A program made the translations under genes and the position numbers. Positions 26,691-34,096 of a stretch of DNA of 64,000 nucleotides are shown one piece after another. The stretch comes from PALSA-1444 sp964291045 (GTDB lineage: Bacteria; Chlamydiota; Chlamydiia; Chlamydiales; Rhabdochlamydiaceae). The DNA is taken from assembly GCF_964291045.1 (NCBI RefSeq), contig NZ_OZ197277.1:1679984-1743983 (forward strand), written 5' to 3'. The notes below the pieces were generated by a model. That model worked only from the letters and a program-made list of their open reading frames with translations. It made no database searches and was not told the origin of the DNA. Position 1 is the first letter of the stretch. The number at the start of each line of letters is the position of its first letter.

Positions 26691-26721
26691 TTGACATTTT
26701 CTTCCTCTCTTCTTCTATGAA
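26691..26721 (+). promoter_or_regulatory. Probable rpsT promoter
   Basis: TTGACA (26691-26696) is followed after 19 bases by TATGAA (26716-26721). The -35 box is perfect, the spacing is slightly long. A start near 26728 gives a leader of about 125 nt before rpsT. The rest of the 545-base gap between rpoD and rpsT shows no gene. Confidence 0.4.
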
Positions 26722-26853
26722 ATCCCGGTTGTTTTTTTTCTAAAATCCAAAAAATAAAAGCATAATTTCAAGGAAACGGGGAAGAGGCATTGAATTTAAA
26801 CCTGAATAAACCCATAATTGATCTCTTTATAAGTACAAGGGACTTTCCATATT

Positions 26854-27141
26854 ATGGCAGAAGCAAAAAAAGGTGCAGCAAAGAAAAAAATCTCTTCTGC
26901 GCAAAAACGAGAAAAACAAAACGAAAAAAGACGTTTAGAAAATAGAAGCTTTAAGTCGACAGTAAGAACTGCAATTCGTTCTTACGAAACTGCTTTAGCA
27001 AAAAATGATCAATCTCAATCTGAAACAGCTCTTAACCACGTTTACAGCTTAATGGATAAAGGGGTTAAAACTGGCCGCTTTACAACAAGAAAAGCTGCTA
27101 GAACAAAATCTCGTTTAACAGTTCGTCTTAAGGCTGAATAA
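26854..27141 (+). CDS. rpsT: Ribosomal protein S20
   Basis: This 95-residue, strongly basic helical protein binds the 5' domain of 16S rRNA. S20 features are present: the Lys/Ala-rich opening, SSAQKREKQNEKRRLENRSF, and KGVKTGRFTTRKAARTKSRL near the C-terminus. rpsT near rpoD is the chlamydial arrangement. It is monocistronic, with a promoter at 26691 and a terminator at 27195. The long leader could serve translational autoregulation, which S20 performs in E. coli, but no specific structure was established. Confidence 0.96.
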   Translation: MAEAKKGAAKKKISSAQKREKQNEKRRLENRSFKSTVRTAIRSYETALAKNDQSQSETALNHVYSLMDKGVKTGRFTTRKAARTKSRLTVRLKAE

Positions 27142-27194
27142 CTCACCTTAAGAGTCTCATTCAGTAAGAAAATAGTTATCCCTTTTCTAAAATC

Positions 27195-27230
27195 AGCCTA
27201 CTGTTTCTTTGAAAGAGTAGGCCTTTTTTT
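27195..27230 (+). terminator. Rho-independent terminator of rpsT
   Basis: GCCTAC (27196-27201) pairs with GTAGGC (27217-27222); inside it TTTC pairs with GAAA. Seven T residues follow. The hairpin sits against the stop codon of the convergent recD-like gene and may serve both. Confidence 0.85.
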
Positions 27231-28656
27231 ATTCTGCTTCCCACCTGTTTTTTAACCCAGAACTGCGGTACGATGACACTTTAAGGGTTTTCTTAACGAT
27301 CTCTTGATCTCCTAAGAGATGTATAGACTCTTTAGCTCTTGTGACAGCCGTATAGAGCATCTCTTTCCCAAACCGCTCAGATCCAGGAGGCACAAGAGCA
27401 AGAACATGAGGAAACTCACTTCCTTGGCTCTTATGTACAGATAACACATAAGAGATTTCATAAGGAGGAAGCTGTGAGCAGGAAAACCTTTTAACCTCTT
27501 TTCCAAGAGTAAATTCTGCTTCAAGAGGGGTCTCTTGTTGGATCCTTAAAAGCCCCATATCTCCGTTAGAAAGGCCAAGCGCCGCATCGTTACGTGTGAT
27601 CATAATAGGAACTACTCTTTCTTTAGAAAACGTATCTTGTATCATTTGATCAATTCTTTGATTAAGAGCTTCTACTCCCCAGGGGCCTTGCCTTAACGGG
27701 GTGAGAATCACGCCTTCATGTTGATAACACTTGATGAATTGCGTGATATTTTCCCACGATAAGTTTCCCTCAAGAGAGGGCATATCCCCTCTTAAAACCG
27801 TTTGAGCCATTTCAAGGACCTCTTTCCGATCTGAGCGGTGACATTTTTTTAAGTGAGCTGTTGGAACAAGGTCAATGAGATCACAAAAAAGGCTCCCCGT
27901 CTCAACAGGAGGCAGTTGATTTCCATCTCCTAAAAACACAATGCGTTGATGATTCGGTAAACTTTTGAGTAAAAACCTCATCATTTTGGCATCAAGCATC
28001 GAAGATTCATCGACGACGATTAAATCAGCTTCTAAAAAGCTTTTTTTTATAAAAAGGTTTTGAGAGGCTCTTACCCCTAAAAGAGAGTGGAGCGTTCCAC
28101 TTATATGGGCGGGGTTATTCTCTTTTAATCTAGCAGCCGCTTTTCCAGTTGGCGCTGTTAAAAGGATGCTAGCACCTTCCCCAAAGCTTTTCACAAGCTC
28201 TGAAGTGAGATAGGTTTTACCCGTTCCTGGACCCCCTTCAATGATGGAGACTTTATGTTCACGGACAAGCTCAAAAGCTGTCTTTTGCTCGCTCTCAAGC
28301 GTTGTAGAGCAAAAGGCAAGAGGCTCTTTTCCCCTCAAACGTTTTAACTCATGTAATATATCTGTTTCATACTGATAGTTTTTTTGAAGGTAAATTCTCT
28401 CATCTTGCCTTACAAGATAAGGGGATTTGATGGGTAAGGTAGATCCTTTTAAAACAAGCTGCCTCCACTCCTCTTTTTTATCATGTAAAGGAAGGGGAAT
28501 AGCGTTAAGATTAAGACATAAATGCCCCTCTCTTGCTGATTGCATAACAGCTGCTAGTAAGGCAGTCTCTTCTTCTTGGCTAAGATCATGAAGAGAGGCA
28601 AAATACAAATCTAAAGGCTCAAGATAACCCTCTTTAAGAAGCGTATCAATTAACAT
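27229..28656 (-). CDS. recD: RecD-like superfamily 1 DNA helicase (exonuclease V alpha subunit)
   Basis: This 475-residue helicase carries the SF1B motifs in order: I, IIEGGPGTGKTYLTSELV (about 137); Ia, LLTAPTGKAAARL (about 165); II, DLIVVDESSMLD (about 207); III, IVFLGDGNQLPPVETGSLF (about 235); and VI, VLSVHKSQGSEFPHVLALVP (about 420) with MLYTAVTRAKE. It is shorter than E. coli RecD (608 residues) and has a reduced N-terminal domain, as in chlamydial RecD proteins. RecB and RecC are not in the window, so RecBCD membership is inferred from the family. The upstream region contains AGAGG near the ATG. Confidence 0.9.
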   Translation of the reverse strand: MLIDTLLKEGYLEPLDLYFASLHDLSQEEETALLAAVMQSAREGHLCLNLNAIPLPLHDKKEEWRQLVLKGSTLPIKSPYLVRQDERIYLQKNYQYETDILHELKRLRGKEPLAFCSTTLESEQKTAFELVREHKVSIIEGGPGTGKTYLTSELVKSFGEGASILLTAPTGKAAARLKENNPAHISGTLHSLLGVRASQNLFIKKSFLEADLIVVDESSMLDAKMMRFLLKSLPNHQRIVFLGDGNQLPPVETGSLFCDLIDLVPTAHLKKCHRSDRKEVLEMAQTVLRGDMPSLEGNLSWENITQFIKCYQHEGVILTPLRQGPWGVEALNQRIDQMIQDTFSKERVVPIMITRNDAALGLSNGDMGLLRIQQETPLEAEFTLGKEVKRFSCSQLPPYEISYVLSVHKSQGSEFPHVLALVPPGSERFGKEMLYTAVTRAKESIHLLGDQEIVKKTLKVSSYRSSGLKNRWEAE

Positions 28657-28763
28657 AGGCCTCTATTATACCTCTCTAAGAAAATGCAAGGTAGTCCCTT
28701 TCACTTCTTTGGGGTCTTAAGTTCATGAAAAATCACGGGGTATTTGCTCAAGAGAGCCTTACA

Positions 28764-29612
28764 TTAAGCCGTTTTTGTAGCTATTTTAAGGGGAAAGCTC
28801 TTGAACTGCGGCACACCTTTTTGATCTTTCCATTTCAGGATAAGCGCTTCATCTTTTAGAGCTGAAGATAAGATCCATTCCCCTTGTAATAAGAGGCATC
28901 CTCTATCTAAAGAAGAGTCTTTTTCTTGCAAAGAGGCATCTACATTTTCTAAAGAAGATCTAGATGCATAAACGATTTGATCTAAAGAAATAGGGCAGGG
29001 AACTTCAAAACGAAAAGACCCTTTTTCCCCGAGCATTGTCTTAGAAAAATAGTCATCATACTGTTTAAGGGTTACAATATGAGAGAAACTGGGGTGGGTG
29101 TAAACCTCCTTTTCCTCTTGGCCTGGATGCCTCTCACCTGTTGTCATGGATAAAAGAGAAAATCTCAATTTGATTTGAGAAGCTTTTTTTTCCCATTGGT
29201 TCACCTGATTGATTAATTGAAGCCCAAGCCATCTCTCTTTTGGACTGAAATGGATGTTTTCTAAAGCAAGAAGATCAACCCTATCCATCAGTTCATATAA
29301 AGAGCATGTCCCTGTATATAAGGGGTGAGAAATTTCTGCTTTTCCTGAATCTGTCACATGAAGAATTGATCCTTGGAAAATCTCTAACAATTTAGCGTAG
29401 GTTTTTTGATCTTGATAGGGGGCTTTGATGGCATTTTTGAGGAGTTTTGCACTGTACTCAGCCTGCCTATTTATCCAAATGAAGCGAGCAATTGCAACCG
29501 CATTAACAAGGCACACTCCAAGGAAAGTAAATCCTATGACTTTTTTTATCAGAGAAAATGGGTGAGCATACGCTCTTACATTGATGATTTTTCCAAGTCC
29601 ATGAGATAGCAT
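28764..29612 (-). CDS. Unknown single-pass membrane protein
   Basis: This 282-residue protein has one hydrophobic helix near the N-terminus (about 24-48, IGFTFLGVCLVNAVAIARFI), followed by a soluble domain of about 230 residues predicted to lie in the periplasm. The domain mixes helices in its first half with a beta-rich second half (for example GCLLLQGEWILSSALKDEAL). I recognise no family. It is monocistronic on the minus strand, between recD and the parA region, with a 385-base gap upstream. The coding composition is like its neighbours, so it is a real gene. Confidence 0.55.
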   Translation of the reverse strand: MLSHGLGKIINVRAYAHPFSLIKKVIGFTFLGVCLVNAVAIARFIWINRQAEYSAKLLKNAIKAPYQDQKTYAKLLEIFQGSILHVTDSGKAEISHPLYTGTCSLYELMDRVDLLALENIHFSPKERWLGLQLINQVNQWEKKASQIKLRFSLLSMTTGERHPGQEEKEVYTHPSFSHIVTLKQYDDYFSKTMLGEKGSFRFEVPCPISLDQIVYASRSSLENVDASLQEKDSSLDRGCLLLQGEWILSSALKDEALILKWKDQKGVPQFKSFPLKIATKTA

Positions 29613-29943
29613 ATAATCCTTTTAGTTAAATCCGTTTGTATTTTCGTAGCCATTCAATCGATGATAGAAATTAACGCAACTATTTTATACAAACTTAAAG
29701 CTTTTAATAAATGATAATAGTGCTTTTTGAATTTTTTAAGTGTAAAAACGGTGTATAATCCCATTTTCTAAATGTAAAATTTTAAAATATCAAAAATATC
29801 TAGAGTGTTTTTATAGAGGCAATAAAAATACGGTAGCGCTCTTTGTAAAGCTCAGGAAAGCAATTCAAGGGCCCTAGCTCATGTTAAGGATAAAAGAGCT
29901 CTTAGATCTCTTTAAAGAGGTCATGAAGGAAAGGATGTTTTAA

Positions 29944-29967
29944 GGAAAAAAGGGGTTATATACCCCT
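29944..29967 (-). terminator. Terminator of the thrS-parA-pGP6-D-like operon
   Basis: On the minus strand AGGGGT and ACCCCT (29951-29956 with 29962-29967) form a 6-bp stem around a 5-base loop, followed by T6 (complement of 29945-29950). It lies about 30 bases after the stop codon of the pGP6-D-like gene. Confidence 0.75.
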
Positions 29968-29997
29968 CGATTTTCCTCTTGATGGGGGGAGCACAAA

Positions 29998-30747
29998 TTA
30001 CAAAGTTTTCTTTTTTTGCATAAGTAGTGCTTGAATGGATTCAAGCTTCTGATCAATGAGCTGTTTTTCTTCTGCATTCGGATTAAAGTGTGATCTTTTA
30101 ATCAGTTGATGCAGTTTTTGTAAAAGCGTTAACCCTTGCATCACAAGGTTTTCTCTTCTTTGATCACTCTCTTCTAAGGGGAAAAGAAGCCGAATTTGCT
30201 CTAAAAGCTCGTGTTTTGTCTCTCCTTTATAACTAGTAATAAATGCTTGCTTTTGATTCCAAGAAACGTCACGGCTAGCTAGGGTATAAACCGCCTGGCG
30301 AGGGATCTCTTCTAACTTATCTTGCAAAGAGGGAGTGAGTTTAAGATAAAATTCGTAATATTGTAAAAAATTATAGGGAGTTTGCCGGTTCCCATAAGTG
30401 GATAGAAGCCATCTGGAAAATGCTCCATCTCTATAGTTTTTTAAGATGGTTTGCGCCTTTTGAATTCTCTCACCATGCAAAATGATCGCTTGGCTTGAAA
30501 TCGCTTTAATCTCAGATGTTAGGCTCGATAAGTTTTGAAAATCTTCTTCAAAGGGCTGCTTTTCCTCGGTTTGATACTCTTGTAGAAGAGTTTTTAAAAC
30601 CTCTTCATCTTTATGAGAAAGCGGCTGAATTTTAAACACCCCTGAAAAACTCGAAAGATCACCTCTTGAAGAAAGTGTTGCTAACTCTCCCATCTTAGAG
30701 GATTTTTGTTTGAGTCTTGCTGAGAGTAAATCGTTGACTTTAGACAT
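29998..30747 (-). CDS. pGP6-D-like protein (CT583-type)
   Basis: This 249-residue protein is basic and largely helical, with no signal peptide. I identify it by position: in Chlamydia the chromosomal order is thrS (CT581), parA (CT582), CT583, where CT583 is the chromosomal relative of plasmid protein pGP6-D. The same order occurs here, with 3 bases between parA and this gene. Its molecular function is unknown; adjacency to a ParA ATPase suggests a role in DNA segregation or its regulation. The local sequence alone would not identify it. Confidence 0.7.
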   Translation of the reverse strand: MSKVNDLLSARLKQKSSKMGELATLSSRGDLSSFSGVFKIQPLSHKDEEVLKTLLQEYQTEEKQPFEEDFQNLSSLTSEIKAISSQAIILHGERIQKAQTILKNYRDGAFSRWLLSTYGNRQTPYNFLQYYEFYLKLTPSLQDKLEEIPRQAVYTLASRDVSWNQKQAFITSYKGETKHELLEQIRLLFPLEESDQRRENLVMQGLTLLQKLHQLIKRSHFNPNAEEKQLIDQKLESIQALLMQKKKTL

Positions 30748-30750
30748 GCT

Positions 30751-31506
30751 TTATAACCTTTGCAGAAGTTCAGAAGATAGCTTAATAAAATCTTGCGCAG
30801 CTCGTGATTTAGGAGCTGTGTCAAAAATGGATTTTCCATAGATGCTCGATTCTGAAACAGCGACATCTCGCCGAATTTTTGTCTTAAGCATCTTTCCTGG
30901 AAAAGTCTCTTCAATCACTTCTAAGAAAGCGTCGTTACTTTTGCCTCTAGGGTTCCAAAACGAGAGAATCACGCCCAATACTTCTAATGAATGCCTTGTC
31001 CCTAAACTTTCAAGAAACTGCGAGAGCCTTTGCAGCCCTTTCACGCTATAAAACTCAGGAGTTGCCGCAATGAGGGCAAATTGCGAGGCAATTAAAGCCG
31101 ATTCTGTTAACCAGCAAAGAGAGGGGGGAGTATCGATAATAATCGTATCAAACTGCTTGAGAGGTTTTAAGAGGTCTCTTAGTTTTTCATGAGAATACCT
31201 GTCAGCTGCTAAGGCCTGCGTCACTTCGACTCTTTCAAGCCAGGTGTCTGCTGCAATTAAGGAAAGCTTTGGATAGTTTGTTGAGAGTATCACCTCTTCA
31301 ATCCTTTTTTTACCCTGTAAAACAGGAGCTAAACTCTCTTGAGCATCAGGGTCATATCCAAGTCCTGCAGTGAGATTTGCTTGCGCATCAAAATCAATGA
31401 GAAGAACATTTTGATCATGAAATAGAGCAAGCGCAGCTCCCAGGTTAAGAGAGGAGGACGTTTTTGCCGTTCCTCCTTTAAAGCTACTTACAGTGATAAT
31501 CGGCAT
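30751..31506 (-). CDS. parA: ParA/Soj-family partition ATPase (CT582, pGP5-D-related)
   Basis: This 251-residue protein has the deviant Walker A motif SSFKGGTAKTSSSLNLGAAL (about residues 7-26), the A' box in LLIDFDAQANLTAGLGYDPD (about 35-54) and Walker B FDTIIIDTPPSLCWLTESAL (about 118-137). These are complete for a ParA/Soj ATPase, which drives segregation of chromosome or plasmid by dimerising on DNA. It is 1 base from thrS and 3 bases from the pGP6-D-like gene. No classical ParB gene follows; in chlamydiae ParB lies elsewhere. Confidence 0.93.
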   Translation of the reverse strand: MPIITVSSFKGGTAKTSSSLNLGAALALFHDQNVLLIDFDAQANLTAGLGYDPDAQESLAPVLQGKKRIEEVILSTNYPKLSLIAADTWLERVEVTQALAADRYSHEKLRDLLKPLKQFDTIIIDTPPSLCWLTESALIASQFALIAATPEFYSVKGLQRLSQFLESLGTRHSLEVLGVILSFWNPRGKSNDAFLEVIEETFPGKMLKTKIRRDVAVSESSIYGKSIFDTAPKSRAAQDFIKLSSELLQRL

Positions 31507-31507
31507 A

Positions 31508-33418
31508 TTAAACCGTAAAGCTAGAGGTGAGAGATTTACTTAACTTTTCTTCATGAATCTGTTTTAAAAAGAGATCAAGAGACATTTCCCCGTGCAAAAC
31601 ATTATCTCTTGTTCGAAGAGAAAGCGTTTTATTTTCCATCTCTTTATCTCCAATCGTGATCATATAGTTGATTTGAAGAAGCTGAGCATTTCTCACCTTT
31701 TTATTCATTGATTCACTGCTATCATCAATATCGCAGATAAATCCAGACTCGGTGATTTTTTTCTGCATACTTAGAGCTGCATCTAGATGCCTGTCAGCAA
31801 CTGTCATAATCCGGATAGGTAGCGGGCTAATCCATAGAGGGAATTTGCCGACAAAATGTTCAATGAGAATTCCAAAGAACCTCTCTACAGAGCCAAAAAT
31901 GGCTCTATGAAGCATGACAGGCCGTTTTGCCAACCCGTCTTTATCCACATAGGTTAAGTCAAATTTCTCAGGAAGCGCCATATCCAGCTGCACAGTTCCA
32001 CACTGCCACGATCTTCCTAGAGCATCTTTAATGTGAATATCGATTTTAGGGCCGTAAAAGGCTCCATCTCCCTCATTGATACGAAACGGTTGACCCCAAT
32101 CTTCAAGCGCCTCTTTTAAGCCGCAAGTAGCTGTTTCCCAGTCTTCATCTGTTCCAATGCTATCTTTTGGCCTTGTGGAAAGCTCAAGTCTATAATCTAG
32201 GCCAAAAGTGGAATAGATCGTTTCAATCAGCTGCAATATCCCTGAAATTTCGGATTTGATATCAGAGGGTTTCATGAAAAGGTGGGCATCATCTTGATGA
32301 AATCCTCTCACACGGAAAAGCCCTGAGAGAGCGCCGGAGAATTCATGCCGGTGCACATGCCCAAATTCTGCAATTCTCATTGGAAGATCTCTATAACTTC
32401 TTGTGTGAGAGCCAAAGTAGAGCATGCATCCAGGGCAGTTCATCGGCTTAAGAGCAAACGCTTTCTCTTCAATTTCAAAGGCGTACATATTTTGACGGTA
32501 GTGAGCCCAGTGACCAGATCTTTCCCATAGCTCTTGATTCATGAGCTGCGGTGTCTTAATTTCATCATACCCAGACCCTAACATCAAATCTCTTAAGAAA
32601 TCGACAAGGCGGTTCCAAATAATCATCCCCTTTGGATAGATAAACGGAATGCCTGGAGCCTCTTCTTTAAGAGAAAAAAGACCAAGTTTCGGTCCTAAAA
32701 CTTTATGATCCCGCTTTTTTGCCTCTTCAAGAAGATAGAGATACTCTTTTAAGAGCTGCCGGTGAGGAAAAGAGATCCCATAAATCCGAGTTAACATGGG
32801 CTTTGTGGCGTCCCCTCTCCAGTAAGCGCCTGATGTTTTTAAGATTTTAAATGCTTTAATTTTCCCAATCCGGGCAATATGCGGACCTCTACAGAGATCA
32901 AAAAATTCCCCTTGCTCATACGCTGTAATCGGCCCTTCTTCAAATCCGTCAATGAGCTCGAGTTTAAAAGGGTTGTGTTGAAATCTTGCCTTAGCTTCTT
33001 CTTTATCTTGAAAAAGGTACCGCTTAGGAATGTGATTTTCATTTAAAATGTTGTTCACTTCTTTTTCAATTGTCTCAAAGTCTGCATCGGTAATAGAAAG
33101 ATTGGCAAAATCGTAATAGAACCCATTTTCAATGGCTGGACCAATGGTTGGCTTGGCCTCTGGCCAGAGTCTTAAAACAGCTTGCGCTAGCACATGAGCA
33201 GAAGTGTGCCAGAAAATTTCTTTTCCAAGTAAAGAGTCAAAAGCAATGAGCTCTAAATCATCACCTAATTGAACAGCTGTATCAATATCCAAGAGCGTCC
33301 CATTGATTTTAACAGCAAGGGCTTGATCAGGACTATTTAGATGAAGTCTTTCGACAATATCTTTTACAGACTGATCTTGTTCTAAATTGATAGACTTTCC
33401 ATTCAAAGTGATTGACAT
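31508..33418 (-). CDS. thrS: Threonyl-tRNA synthetase
   Basis: This class II synthetase charges tRNA-Thr. The 636 residues comprise a TGS domain (1-62), the editing domain with HTSAHVLAQAV (about 73) and the zinc-like CRGPHIA site (about 180), the catalytic core with MKPMNCPGCMLYFGSH-type zinc ligand Cys (about 333) and FRVRGFHQDDAHLFM (motif 2, about 365), motif 3 near LHRAIFGSVERF, and the C-terminal anticodon-binding domain (about 535-636). Length is standard. It is the first gene of the operon with parA and the pGP6-D-like gene. No T-box was seen in the upstream region. Confidence 0.97.
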   Translation of the reverse strand: MSITLNGKSINLEQDQSVKDIVERLHLNSPDQALAVKINGTLLDIDTAVQLGDDLELIAFDSLLGKEIFWHTSAHVLAQAVLRLWPEAKPTIGPAIENGFYYDFANLSITDADFETIEKEVNNILNENHIPKRYLFQDKEEAKARFQHNPFKLELIDGFEEGPITAYEQGEFFDLCRGPHIARIGKIKAFKILKTSGAYWRGDATKPMLTRIYGISFPHRQLLKEYLYLLEEAKKRDHKVLGPKLGLFSLKEEAPGIPFIYPKGMIIWNRLVDFLRDLMLGSGYDEIKTPQLMNQELWERSGHWAHYRQNMYAFEIEEKAFALKPMNCPGCMLYFGSHTRSYRDLPMRIAEFGHVHRHEFSGALSGLFRVRGFHQDDAHLFMKPSDIKSEISGILQLIETIYSTFGLDYRLELSTRPKDSIGTDEDWETATCGLKEALEDWGQPFRINEGDGAFYGPKIDIHIKDALGRSWQCGTVQLDMALPEKFDLTYVDKDGLAKRPVMLHRAIFGSVERFFGILIEHFVGKFPLWISPLPIRIMTVADRHLDAALSMQKKITESGFICDIDDSSESMNKKVRNAQLLQINYMITIGDKEMENKTLSLRTRDNVLHGEMSLDLFLKQIHEEKLSKSLTSSFTV

Positions 33419-34096
33419 ACATTTCCTAAGACATAAGGTTTTTTCTAGTTTAAGGGAAAAAATGAAAAAACCAAAGCACGATTCTTGATCAGTTTTATAA
33501 TTAACTCCCCCATAGAGCCTAGCTTAAAGGAGATGAGGAAGACAAGTGATGATTAAAAACTCCTTAGAGTTTTAATTAAAAAAACTCTCTACCCTTGTAG
33601 CGTCCTATTTAAAGAGCTATTTAATCAACGGCATTTTCAGCTGGTAGGATTTTCAAATAACTAAGATGTCAGATATCTTCCACTTCTTCTTAAGTGATTA
33701 TTTTCCCTTTGCTGAGGTGCATCCATAAATTCTTCCTTCCTATCATCTGAGCTAGAGTTTTCCCTAGAGTATCCGCTCTCTTGCACAAATAACCTCTTGA
33801 AAATCCCTATACAGGACGGATTTTTACAAAGTATGTCAATAAGAGAGTCTTTACCACCTTAGCTTTTGACTCACTTTGACCTAATTTCAAAAGAAAGAAT
33901 TGATAGCATTGTATATCTGGCTATATTAGGAACCTCCATTCAATTGACCGAACTAAAAAGGTAACTATTTTATGGCCTATTTCCATCGATTAATGAGAAG
34001 AAAAGATGAATGTTTTTCTCAAATGCTACCTCAAAATATTCAATAATGCCAATTACAAATTAAACAATAAATTTTTTTAACCTAATGAATAAGCTC
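33419..34096 (-). other. Gene-poor stretch of 678 bases between thrS and the LRR-like gene
   Basis: No confident gene. A minus-strand frame without stops runs from 33858 down to the stop at 33661-33663; with GTG at 33784-33786 it would give 41 residues, very polar and charged (ending HLRRSGRYLTS), without a ribosome-binding site. It looks like a relic. A 7-bp hairpin AAAACTC-CTTA-GAGTTTT lies near 33556. The thrS promoter must lie in the right-hand... plus-strand-left part near 33419-33500, but no clear boxes were found. Confidence 0.35.

Noticed and set aside
29800..29950. Search for SRP RNA, RNase P RNA, 6S or tmRNA in the gap after the parA operon
   Set aside because: The conserved cores of these RNAs (such as GGTCAGG with GGAAGCAGCC, or GAGGAAAGTCC) are not present.
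33661..33786. 41-codon minus-strand frame starting with GTG
   Set aside because: No ribosome-binding site, no recognisable domain and location in a decayed stretch; kept only as a possible relic.
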